The notes beneath the pieces were generated by a model. It did not search any database. It was not told the origin of the DNA and was given only the letters and a program-made list of their open reading frames with translations. Source: Oligosphaera ethanolica (GTDB lineage: Bacteria > Verrucomicrobiota > Lentisphaeria > Oligosphaerales > Oligosphaeraceae). From it: a stretch of 64,000 nt of DNA. Position numbers and translations under genes: made by a program. This document shows, piece after piece, positions 45,330 to 53,357 of the stretch. Within the stretch, counting starts at the first letter, position 1. Each line of letters begins with the position of its first letter. Location: the NCBI RefSeq assembly GCF_030814695.1, contig NZ_JAUSVL010000001.1, forward strand, positions 5,368,227-5,432,226, in the 5' to 3' direction.

Positions 45330-45628
45330 TCGCGTGAGAAATAAAGATTCGCGCCTTCGCGCCTTCGCGGGAGAAAATAAGATTCGCGCCTTCGCGCCTT
45401 CGCGGGAGATAATGCCTTCGCGCCTTCGCGCCTTCGCGGGAGAAAAAATAAGATTCGCGCCTTACACCGGCGGCTTGAATTGCCGCGCAGCGGCAAGACA
45501 TGCCGCCAACAGCAGGCAGACACACAGGTCCCCCCCGACAGATTCGCGCCTTCGCGGGAGATAATGCCTTCGCGCCTTCGCGTCTTCGCGTGAGAAAAAA
45601 AGATTCGCGCCTTCGCGGGAGAAAAAAT
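45330..45628. repeat. CGCCTTCG 8-bp minisatellite array, second locus
   Basis: Six blocks of two or three CGCCTTCG units each end in CGGGAGAAAA or CGTGAGAAAA. Between them is a segment GAATTGCCGCGCAGCGGCAA with GCCGC/GCGGC stems, parallel to the segment in the 14200-14730 repeats. It fills the gap between the DUF4838 gene and amrS. Confidence 0.88.
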
Positions 45629-45679
45629 GATCTAGTAGCCCCACCGCTCGGCTACAGCCGTCGCGAGAAGAAGAGGCCA

Positions 45680-46696
45680 TTATGCGAAGACGCCCGGCAG
45701 GGGGTGTTGGCAGCGGGGGCAGCGGCCGTTATCGAGGTGCTTCTGGCGCACCAGGAAGCCCCTGCGGGCGATGAGCAGCTGTCCGCATTGTGGGCAGAGG
45801 GTGTCTTCCTGCCGGACACCGCCGCAATCATTGCCGGTATAGACGAAACGGAGACCTGCCTGCCTGCCCCGCTCCACGGCGGCGGCGATGCGCTCGGGCG
45901 GTGTCCGCTCCGGCTCGGCCGGCATCTTGTAAGTGCTGAAGTACGCGGAGACATGCCAGGGGATGTCCGGCGACACCCCGGCAATGAAGTCGGCGATCTG
46001 GCGCAGCTCGGAGTCGCTGTCATTGAAACCCGGCACGACGAGGGTGGTCACTTCAATCCACACGCCGGCGGCATGCATGGCGCGGATGCCGGCGAGCACC
46101 GGTGCCAGACGTCCGCCGAGCGAGCGATAGCCCTCGTCGCTGAAGCATTTGAGATCGAGATTAGCGGCGCTGACCAGCGGCGTCAAGCAGGCCAACGCCT
46201 CTTCGGAGAAGAAGCCATTGCTGACCAGACAGCCGTGGATGCCCTCGGCCTTGGCCAGTGTCAGCACGTAGGCGGTCCATTCGATGCTCACCAGCGGCTC
46301 GTTGTAGGTTGAGGCGATGGCCCGGACGTTGTGGTTTTTTGCCAGTTCGATCATACGTTCGGCGCTGCAAGGCTGCATCCGCGCATCGGCCAGCGGGTCC
46401 TTGCCGACCTGCGAACAATGCCAGTTCTGACAGAAAGCACAACTGAAATTGCAACCCAGGGTACCAAAGCTCAGAACGCGTTCCTCCGGCAGAAAATGAA
46501 ACAGCGGCTTCTTTTCCATCGGGTCCAAGGCCAGGCCGGAGACCTCGCCCCACGGCACCTGCAGGTCGCCATGGACCACGCGCCGCACGCCACAAATGCC
46601 GGCCTGGCCTTCGCCAAGCCGGCAATGATGCGCACAGGCCAGGCATTGCACCTTGCCAGTCGCGGCGTCTCGGGTCATCATGATGTCCGGTCGCAT
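45680..46696 (-). CDS. amrS: AmmeMemoRadiSam-system radical SAM enzyme
   Basis: 338 residues. I chose the ATG at 46696 because GAGGAG lies 8 bases upstream; the GTG two codons earlier sits too close. The radical SAM cluster motif is C82-x3-C86-x2-C89 in GCNFSCAFCQNW. The N-terminal Cys set (C18, C21, C25, C35) and the C-terminal zinc-ribbon-like CPQCG/CPRCQ pair are typical of the family. It is annotated in other genomes beside Memo and AMMECR1 proteins, whose joint role is unresolved. Neither partner is in this window. The gene stands alone between two minisatellites. Confidence 0.93.
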   Translation of the reverse strand: MRPDIMMTRDAATGKVQCLACAHHCRLGEGQAGICGVRRVVHGDLQVPWGEVSGLALDPMEKKPLFHFLPEERVLSFGTLGCNFSCAFCQNWHCSQVGKDPLADARMQPCSAERMIELAKNHNVRAIASTYNEPLVSIEWTAYVLTLAKAEGIHGCLVSNGFFSEEALACLTPLVSAANLDLKCFSDEGYRSLGGRLAPVLAGIRAMHAAGVWIEVTTLVVPGFNDSDSELRQIADFIAGVSPDIPWHVSAYFSTYKMPAEPERTPPERIAAAVERGRQAGLRFVYTGNDCGGVRQEDTLCPQCGQLLIARRGFLVRQKHLDNGRCPRCQHPLPGVFA

Positions 46697-46737
46697 GGCC
46701 ACGTCTCCTCATAACCGAAGTGCTGTCAATGTGCGAA

Positions 46738-46925
46738 CTCGACCGCTATCGACTGCAATCGACTGCAATCGCCCGCTATCGACTGCTATCGACTGCAATC
46801 GACTGCAATCGCCCGCTCTCGCCCGCTCTCGACTGCTCTCGACTGCTCTCGACTGCTCTCGACTGCTCTCGACTGCTCTCGACTGCTCTCGACTGCACTC
46901 GACTGCCATCGACCGCTCTCGACCG
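46738..46925. repeat. 10-bp minisatellite (CTCTCGACTG), about 18 copies
   Basis: The left part varies (CAATCGACTG, CTATCGACTG, CAATCGCCCG), and the central part is nearly uniform CTCTCGACTG. The following 110 bp (to about 47050) have loosely repeated AGTCCC/GGTCC motifs. Between amrS and the aminotransferase there is no gene. Confidence 0.92.
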
Positions 46926-47091
46926 CCGCCGGGACGGAGCGCTCCCAGGAGTCCAAGAAGTCCCCAATCAGTCCCCTGAGTCCAATGCGTCAATCCCCAC
47001 GGTCCAGAAAGTCCCCACGGTCCAATCCATGGGATCATGCCTCATGGGTCAGTGAGTCCTCGTCCCAGCGCCGCCGTCAAGCGGTCGCCTC

Positions 47092-48228
47092 TTACAGATT
47101 CTTCGCCCAAGCCGCCACATCATCCAGCGGCGCGTTCCACGCCACGCCCAAGTGCGCGCTGCGCTTGAGGATATCCAAGGTTTTTGGCGCCGCCGTCGCG
47201 TCATAGCAGGCGTCGCGGCCCTCGGGCGTCAGGAAAGGATTGACGTCATCGCGATAGGCGCGTTTCTCCACCAGCGGCGGCCAGTTGGTGTAGATGTGCC
47301 GGCCGGCGGTATCGAAGATGTTTTTGACGCCCGAACGCGCCGAGAACGCCTGAAAGTCCTGCTCACTGGGGAAGACCAGCGCCATGGACACGGCATTGGC
47401 CGGATCGTGATGCGGCGCTATGCGGTAGCGGCCCTGCTCCTGGATGACCTTCGTCGCCAGCGCCACGCGTTCGCGCCACATCGCCATGCATGGGTCCAGG
47501 CGCTTGAGCTGTTCGAAAATAAGCGCGCCCTCGATCTCCGAAGCGCGGTAATCCTGGCCCGCAAAATAGGGTATTTTGATGGCCGCGTCGTAGGATTGCA
47601 CGAAGGTACCGGCGTCATGCCAAAGCCTGGCGCGATCGAACAGCTCGTCGTCGTCCGTCAGCACCGCGCCGCCCTCGCCACAGGTGATATTCTTGTAGTT
47701 GTTGAAACTGAAGGCGCCGATGCGGCCGATGCTGCCCAGGCGGCGGCCCTTGTAGATCCCGCCGACGGCCTGGCAGGCATCTTCCACCACCGGAATGCCG
47801 TGTTTGTCGGCAATCGCCATGATGCGGTCCATATTGCAGGGCCGGTTGTTCATGTGGATGACCATGATTGCCTTCGTACGCGGCGTGATCTTGCGTTCGA
47901 GGTCGTCGGGGTCCATGGTCAGCGACTCGTCGATTTCCACCAGCCGCGGGACCGCCCCCAGCAGCATCGGCGCCAGCGGCGTCGAAATCCAGGTGTATGC
48001 CGACACTAGCACTTCGTCGCCTTTGCCGATCCCCAGCGCGACCATATCGCAGATCAGCGCACTGGTGCCGGAATTGACCATCAGCGCATGCTTGACGCCA
48101 ACCATCTCGGCCAACGCCCGTTCCGACCGGGCCAGATAGCCATCGGTCTTGCCTTGAAAACGCGTCAGGATGCCTCGGCGAATGGTATCGGCCACGGCGT
48201 TGATTTCTGCTTCACCAATTTCGAACAT
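47092..48228 (-). CDS. DegT/DnrJ/EryC1/StrS-family PLP aminotransferase
   Basis: 378 residues. The PLP Lys is K179 in SFNNYKNITCGEGG and the pyridine-N Asp is D150 in VVEDACQAVGG. The N-terminal NSGTSALICDMVALG phosphate-binding segment is present. The family transfers an amino group to keto-sugars or cyclitols and is fold type I. It lies 51 bp after a two-gene amidohydrolase pair on the same strand, with AAGGA upstream of the ATG, so the three are probably one operon. The substrate is unknown. Cyclitol or sugar-amine metabolism is a reasonable guess given these neighbours. Confidence 0.93.
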   Translation of the reverse strand: MFEIGEAEINAVADTIRRGILTRFQGKTDGYLARSERALAEMVGVKHALMVNSGTSALICDMVALGIGKGDEVLVSAYTWISTPLAPMLLGAVPRLVEIDESLTMDPDDLERKITPRTKAIMVIHMNNRPCNMDRIMAIADKHGIPVVEDACQAVGGIYKGRRLGSIGRIGAFSFNNYKNITCGEGGAVLTDDDELFDRARLWHDAGTFVQSYDAAIKIPYFAGQDYRASEIEGALIFEQLKRLDPCMAMWRERVALATKVIQEQGRYRIAPHHDPANAVSMALVFPSEQDFQAFSARSGVKNIFDTAGRHIYTNWPPLVEKRAYRDDVNPFLTPEGRDACYDATAAPKTLDILKRSAHLGVAWNAPLDDVAAWAKNL

Positions 48229-48279
48229 GGCTCAGTCCTTTCTTTTATTGATCGTCTGTCACTGGCTTTTCAGGTGTAA

Positions 48280-49101
48280 TTACCAGTCCGTTCCAAGCAC
48301 GCGTTCAACGTTGCGGTAGAGGATGTTCTTGATATCGTCGTCGCCAATGTCGGCTGATATCACGCCGCCGGTGACTTGGTATTCATCAAACCACGGCAGG
48401 TCCGTGCCGTAGATGATGCGCTCGCTACCGACATCGCGCACCAGCCGTTCGATGATGCCACGCAATCCCGGCACCGCCGTCAACTCCAGATAGCAGTTGC
48501 CGGGGGCTTCGACGATGCAGCGCCGCGACCAGTCCCAGTCGCCGAAGATGCTATGGCCATGAAAAAAGATCACGTTGGGATAGCGCTGCGAAAGCTCCAG
48601 CAGCTGTGGGCCGCCGCAATAGGGCACGCCGCCCCAGGTGTGATTCAGCACCGGCAGATGCCGCTCACTGGCGAATTTGAGCGCGTATTCGTAGCGGCGG
48701 TCCGTCACCGCCACCTGGTGGTAGGCCGACAGCATCTTCAGGCCAATCGCAAAGGGCCATTTGTCGAACAGCGCCAGGTCCTCTTTGATGAATTCCGGGT
48801 AATGCGGATTGATGGCCACGTACATGCGCAGGCGTTCGCTGCAGCCTTCCACAATCCGATGCACCGCCGCGTTACGCATGGAGCCCATGAGTGCCGAATG
48901 ATGGGAAAAGACGAGCCGGCGGACGCCGATGCGCGCCAGGTGGGCGTCCATCGCCGGCGCTTCGCAACGCGCAAAATAGATTGCGTTATGCGCCCCCATG
49001 TGGCCATGCATGTCGTAAATGGGGAAGTCCGCGCGGCCATGCCGCCAGAATTGCTCGGCAACGGAACCCGGCTGTTCCCACAATGCTTGCGTTCTGCTCA
49101 T
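48280..49101 (-). CDS. Amidohydrolase_2-type TIM-barrel hydrolase (canonical metal site)
   Basis: 273 residues. The first metal motif is IYDMHGHMG (an HxH), with further histidines in VFSHHSALMG, VLNHTWGG and FFHGHSIFGD, and the late Asp in IIYGTDLPWFD. It should be a metal-dependent C-O or C-N hydrolase or decarboxylase in the cytoplasm. Its start overlaps the stop of the upstream paralogue by 4 bp, and GGAAGGAG lies upstream. The substrate cannot be named. The neighbouring aminotransferase suggests a nitrogen-containing small molecule. Confidence 0.88.
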   Translation of the reverse strand: MSRTQALWEQPGSVAEQFWRHGRADFPIYDMHGHMGAHNAIYFARCEAPAMDAHLARIGVRRLVFSHHSALMGSMRNAAVHRIVEGCSERLRMYVAINPHYPEFIKEDLALFDKWPFAIGLKMLSAYHQVAVTDRRYEYALKFASERHLPVLNHTWGGVPYCGGPQLLELSQRYPNVIFFHGHSIFGDWDWSRRCIVEAPGNCYLELTAVPGLRGIIERLVRDVGSERIIYGTDLPWFDEYQVTGGVISADIGDDDIKNILYRNVERVLGTDW

Positions 49102-49862
49102 GATAACTGCGCTCCTTCCAGCAGGCGGGCCAGATTACCACCGGCGATCAGTCGCGACCACGCATCGGCGATATTCGCGTGACGAATGGACAGCATGGTG
49201 CTGCCATGGTTCAACTCCGGAAAGCCGCTGCCATAGAGCAACCGCTCCGGCCCGTAGAGCTCGGCGAGATCCTTAATGCCCTCCGGCACCCAGTAGGTGG
49301 ACAACTCCACGTGAAAGTGCTCGTAATGCTCAAGCAGCGGCCGGATGGCCCGGTCGGCGCCCCAGCGGCCCGTGTTCGCTAGTATGCAGGTATTGCGGGG
49401 GAAATCTGCCATGAACTGGTACAGGTCCGACCAGCGCGATGAATAATTTGGCAGTATGACGGGCACCCGCCGTTCCGCTGCGGCGTCCATCAGCTTGCCA
49501 ATGCAGAGCCGGCTCGGCACCCAGCGATGCGCCCCGGGCGATAAGGTCAGCGCCCCAATCCGCTGCCGTTTCATCGCCGCAAAGAATTCGTCTGGCGGTG
49601 GCAGTTCGTGGCATTGCTCCGGGAGGATGCACCAGACCCCACAGAGTCGCGCGGCGGGATCCTCATTGGCTAGCATCACCGCCAGCTCCTCGTTGGTGAC
49701 GACCGCGCCGTCAGGATCGATATTGATATGCCGCACCAGCGCCCGGTCTACGCCATTGCGGTCCATCTCTGCCAGCAAGGCCGGGATGGTCGCCGTCGCG
49801 GCGCCGCCATTCATCGGCAGACCGACCTGGCAATTGGCATCAAAAAACATCATGTCCCTCAC
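49098..49862 (-). CDS. Amidohydrolase_2-like TIM-barrel protein with degenerate metal site
   Basis: 254 residues from the GTG at 49862, chosen because AAGGAGG lies 7 bases upstream. An open frame continues further but without such a site. It is a distant paralogue of the next gene: the barrel pattern is kept (FDANCQVG, NYSSRWSDLYQF, ILANTGRWGADR, LLYGSGFPELNHG). The HxH is replaced by N-C-Q and the late GTD by GSG, so the usual metal ligands are missing. It may be a structural partner or use a different mechanism. It is the first gene of the three-gene operon and overlaps the next by 4 bp. Confidence 0.82.
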   Translation of the reverse strand: MRDMMFFDANCQVGLPMNGGAATATIPALLAEMDRNGVDRALVRHINIDPDGAVVTNEELAVMLANEDPAARLCGVWCILPEQCHELPPPDEFFAAMKRQRIGALTLSPGAHRWVPSRLCIGKLMDAAAERRVPVILPNYSSRWSDLYQFMADFPRNTCILANTGRWGADRAIRPLLEHYEHFHVELSTYWVPEGIKDLAELYGPERLLYGSGFPELNHGSTMLSIRHANIADAWSRLIAGGNLARLLEGAQLS

Positions 49863-50107
49863 AAACGCACCTCCTTCATTTGCACGCCCGAAGCGGTGTA
49901 AACCAAACACAACAACGGTAGAACCACGCGATGTCTTCCCTCAAGTATAACCCATCGCCAGTATTTGCAACGACCACACGCACAAAAAGAGGCGCTTCCC
50001 GGGCCGATCAGACCGCGCGTTCGCCCGCTGCATCCGTGCTTTCGCCGTTGAAAAAGGGCCTTTTTGGCCTTATTTTAAGTGTTTTGTCATGCCCCAGCCA
50101 GCGTCAT

Positions 50108-50126
50108 GCCGGCGGCGACCGCCGGC
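50108..50126 (+). other. Stem-loop in the pfp leader
   Basis: GCCGGCGG and CCGCCGGC pair perfectly around CGA, 42 bp before the pfp start. The rest of the 305-bp gap to the divergent operon holds nothing recognised besides a GAGGAAAAG ribosome binding site. Confidence 0.7.
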
Positions 50127-50167
50127 GTGGTTGATTACAGCCCTGAAATCATGAGGAAAAGCGTATC

Positions 50168-51823
50168 ATGAGCAAGATTTCTCCCCTCCAGAAGGCCCGT
50201 TCCGAGTACAGCCCGAAGCTGCCGCCGGTTTTGCAGGAATGCGGTCCTTTTGCGACCGCGCGTTTGGGCGAGCCGACGCAGTCCGTCGCGGATCAGGACG
50301 CCATTCGCCGTCTGTTCCCGGACACCTACGGCATGCCTGCGGTGACCTTCGCCTGCGGCGAGAGTTTTGACTGCGAGCCGATCAAGGCCGGCGTGATTCT
50401 TTCCGGCGGCCAGGCCCCCGGCGGCCACAACGTGATTGCCGGACTTTTCGACGGCCTGAAGGGCCTCAATCCCGACAGCCAACTCTTCGGTTTCCTGGGC
50501 GGCCCCAGCGGCCTCATCGACGACAAGTACATCATGATCACCGAAGAGCTGGTGGACAGCTATCGCAACACCGGCGGTTTTGACATGATCTGCTCCGGCC
50601 GCACCAAGCTGGAAAAGACCGAGCAGTTTGCGCAAGTGGCCACCAACTGCAAGAAGCACGGCATCACCGCCATCATCGTCATCGGCGGCGACGACTCCAA
50701 CACCAACGCCTGCACGCTCGCGCAATACATGCTGACAGAAAAGACCGGCATTCGCGTCATCGGCTGCCCGAAGACCATCGACGGCGATCTGAAGAACGAG
50801 TGGATCGAAGTGTCCTTCGGTTTTGACACCGCCACCAAGGTCTATGCCGAGCTGATCGGCAATATCATGCGCGATGCCAACTCGGCCCGCAAGTACTGGC
50901 ATTTCATCAAGCTGATGGGCCGTTCGGCCTCGCACATCGCCCTGGAATGCGCCTTGCAGACCCACCCCAACGCCTGCATCGTCTCCGAGGAAGTCGCCGC
51001 CAAAAAAATGTCCCTGCAAGAAATCGTGACCGACCTCACCAAGCTGGTGGTGAAGCGCGCTGATGCCAAGATGAACTTCGGCGTGGTGCTCATCCCAGAA
51101 GGCCTCATCGAATTCATCCCCGAAATGAACGTGCTGATCGCGGAATTGAACGACCTCCTCGCCAAGGAAGAGGCCGCTTTCAATGCCCAGGCCGACATGA
51201 GCGCAAAGATTGACTTTGTGGCCCAGCGCCTCAGCGCGGCCGCGGCTGGCGCCTTCAAGTCCCTGCCGGCCATGATCAAGGCGCAGCTGCTGGGTGACCG
51301 CGATCCCCATGGCAATGTCCAGGTCTCGAAAATCGAAACCGAGAAGCTGCTCATCGTCATGATCGAAGAACAGCTGGCGATAATCAACGCCGGCCGCGAA
51401 AAGGCCGTCAAATTCAGTTCGCAGGCGCATTTCTTCGGCTACGAAGGCCGTTGCGCCGCGCCGTCGAATTTTGATGCCGACTACTGCTACAGCCTTGGCT
51501 ACACGGCGGCGGCGCTGCTGGGCGCGGGCAAGACTGGCTACATGGCATCGGTACGCAATGTCTATGCGCCAGCCAGCGAATGGGCCGCCGGCGGCATTCC
51601 GTTGACCATGATGATGAACATCGAACGCCGCCACGGCAAGGACGTCCCAGTCATCCGCAAGGCCCTCGTTGAGCTCGACGGCAAGCCCTTCAAGACCTTC
51701 GCCACCAACCGCGACGCTTGGGGCGCCGGTGTCGAATACGTCTATCCCGGCCCAATCCAATACTTCGGGCCGACCGAAGTCTGCGACCGCGTCACCGAAA
51801 CCCTCGCCCTCGAACACGCCTGA
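50168..51823 (+). CDS. pfp: Pyrophosphate-dependent 6-phosphofructokinase
   Basis: 551 residues, the long form of the family (plant beta-like/clade II). Motifs are GGQAPGGHN (80-88), GGDDSNTN (173-180, with Asp176 marking PPi use) and PKTIDGDLKN (201-210, with the Lys that blocks ATP). It phosphorylates fructose 6-phosphate with PPi, reversibly, in the cytoplasm. PPi-dependent enzymes of this size are common in anaerobes and in PVC bacteria. The start ATG has GAGGAAAAG upstream. It is monocistronic or weakly linked to tcdA after 105 bp. Confidence 0.96.
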   Translation: MSKISPLQKARSEYSPKLPPVLQECGPFATARLGEPTQSVADQDAIRRLFPDTYGMPAVTFACGESFDCEPIKAGVILSGGQAPGGHNVIAGLFDGLKGLNPDSQLFGFLGGPSGLIDDKYIMITEELVDSYRNTGGFDMICSGRTKLEKTEQFAQVATNCKKHGITAIIVIGGDDSNTNACTLAQYMLTEKTGIRVIGCPKTIDGDLKNEWIEVSFGFDTATKVYAELIGNIMRDANSARKYWHFIKLMGRSASHIALECALQTHPNACIVSEEVAAKKMSLQEIVTDLTKLVVKRADAKMNFGVVLIPEGLIEFIPEMNVLIAELNDLLAKEEAAFNAQADMSAKIDFVAQRLSAAAAGAFKSLPAMIKAQLLGDRDPHGNVQVSKIETEKLLIVMIEEQLAIINAGREKAVKFSSQAHFFGYEGRCAAPSNFDADYCYSLGYTAAALLGAGKTGYMASVRNVYAPASEWAAGGIPLTMMMNIERRHGKDVPVIRKALVELDGKPFKTFATNRDAWGAGVEYVYPGPIQYFGPTEVCDRVTETLALEHA

Positions 51824-51928
51824 GAAGTGAGTTAAAACGGCGTCTATTAGCGCCAGGAAATACGCCAGGGCGGCGGTTGCGTTCACCGCGACCGTCGCCC
51901 ATTTCGTAGGTTGGAAAGAGAAGATGAT

Positions 51929-52702
51929 ATGAGCGATGACAGCCCCTGCGAAGAGTTCTCGCGGCTGCGCCTGTTGGTCGGCGAAGACGGCGTCGCGCTG
52001 CTGCGGCAGGCGCGGGTGCTGCTTGCCGGCGTCGGCGGCGTCGGTTCCTGGGCTGCCGAGGCGCTCGTGCGCGGCGGCGTCGGACACCTCACGATGATCG
52101 ACTATGACCTCATCCGCCCCAGCAATATCAACCGGCAGCTCCACGCGCTCCATAGCACCGTCGGCCAGGAAAAAGCCCTGACCATGGCCGCGCGACTGCG
52201 CGATATCGCTCCGGACGCCGATCTCCGCGTGCGCAGTGAACGCCTGGACGCTGCCACGGCCGCGCAATGCGTCGCCGACGGCCCCTGGGACGTGGTTATT
52301 GACGCCATCGATGAACGACCGCCAAAACTGGCGCTGCTCGCGGCATGCTTGCACGTCGGCATACCAGTCATCTCCAGCATGGGCGCCGCCAACAAGCTGC
52401 TCGCTGGCGACATCCGCGTGGCGGATATCGCCGACAGCTACGGCTGTCCGCTGGCGAAGGTGATTCGCAAACAGCTGAAAAAGCTGGGCATCGACCACGG
52501 CATCCGCGTGGTTTTTTCGCCGGAAGGCCCCGTGCGACTGGAAAATGGCGAGTTCATCGGCAGCGACCGCGAAGAGGTCGGCGAGCGGCGGCCGCTGGGC
52601 ACCATCTCCTTCATGCCAGCGCTTTTCGGCCTCCGCTGTGCCGCCGAAGCTATTGAGACCATCCTCCGCCCCCTGCCTCTCTCACGCCGCGGCGAAAGCT
52701 GA
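51929..52702 (+). CDS. tcdA: tRNA threonylcarbamoyladenosine dehydratase (ThiF/MoeB/E1-like)
   Basis: 257 residues from the ATG at 51929; an earlier in-frame ATG at 51911 is possible. The Rossmann nucleotide-binding segment is LLAGVGGVGSWAAEALVRGG, followed by the ATP-contact DYDLIRPSNINRQ and VIDAIDERPPKLAL. The later GTISFMPALFGL segment is typical of TcdA/CsdL. It makes the cyclic form of t6A at tRNA position 37. It lacks the two Cys pairs of MoeB/ThiF zinc sites. The protein ends 9 bp before the convergent DJ-1-like gene. Confidence 0.92.
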   Translation: MSDDSPCEEFSRLRLLVGEDGVALLRQARVLLAGVGGVGSWAAEALVRGGVGHLTMIDYDLIRPSNINRQLHALHSTVGQEKALTMAARLRDIAPDADLRVRSERLDAATAAQCVADGPWDVVIDAIDERPPKLALLAACLHVGIPVISSMGAANKLLAGDIRVADIADSYGCPLAKVIRKQLKKLGIDHGIRVVFSPEGPVRLENGEFIGSDREEVGERRPLGTISFMPALFGLRCAAEAIETILRPLPLSRRGES

Positions 52703-52710
52703 CGGTCGTT

Positions 52711-53265
52711 TCAGCCAACGAGCATGCCCTTGGCGAGCTGGTCGGCGATGTCGCGCTTGCCCAGGCAGCGCACGAGCTCCAACGCGAATTCCAGCGACGC
52801 GCCAGGACCACAACCGGTGACGACCCGCCGGTCTTTCTCAATGCGCTTGCCGCTGTACTTTCCACCGATTTTCTGCTCGACCGACGGGTAGCAGGTGTAC
52901 GCGTGGTCAGTCAACACCCCAGCCGCCTGCAACGCCAACGGCGCCGCGCAGATGGCCGTGGCCCAGCCGCCTTGGTCGTGAACGGCTTTAACCAGCGAAC
53001 AGACGGCCGCACTGGCTGCCAGATTGGTCGCGCCGGGTAGACCACCGGGGAGAATGACCATCTGCAGCGCTTCGGCCTTCAGGTCGCCCACTTCGCAATC
53101 GCAGACGACCGGGATGCCGTGGGCGCCGACGACCGTTCCCTTGTTGCCGCCAACGGCGGCGACTTTCACGGTGAAGCCGGCGCGACGCAGGACGTCTATC
53201 GGCGTTACCGCCTCAATCTCCTCAAATCCCGGCGCTAACAGCAAGGCAATGGCTTGTTCCGACAT
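52711..53265 (-). CDS. DJ-1/PfpI-family protein
   Basis: 184 residues from the ATG at 53265 (GAGGAGGACC upstream). The reactive Cys is C106 in ATAICAAPLAL, the same number as in human DJ-1, and Glu15/16 in GFEEIEAV provides the acidic partner. QMVILPGG is the strand before it. Family members include glyoxalase III/deglycase candidates, chaperones and proteases. The exact role is not settled. It converges on tcdA with 8 bp between stops. Confidence 0.92.
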   Translation of the reverse strand: MSEQAIALLLAPGFEEIEAVTPIDVLRRAGFTVKVAAVGGNKGTVVGAHGIPVVCDCEVGDLKAEALQMVILPGGLPGATNLAASAAVCSLVKAVHDQGGWATAICAAPLALQAAGVLTDHAYTCYPSVEQKIGGKYSGKRIEKDRRVVTGCGPGASLEFALELVRCLGKRDIADQLAKGMLVG

Positions 53266-53357
53266 GGCAAGGTCCTCCTCATGGGTGACGTGAATCCAAT
53301 CGCGCCGCGAGGCCACAATCATGATGGGCAACGCGGCGCTGTTCAGCTAGCGCGAGG

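Noticed and set aside
46738..46925. Possible CRISPR array
   Set aside because: The unit is a continuous 10-bp tandem repeat with no spacers, and no cas gene is nearby. The same applies to the 9-bp and 8-bp arrays.
50135..52498. 787-residue open frame on the minus strand
   Set aside because: It lies antisense to pfp and tcdA. GC-rich codon use leaves the opposite strand open, and no family features are present.
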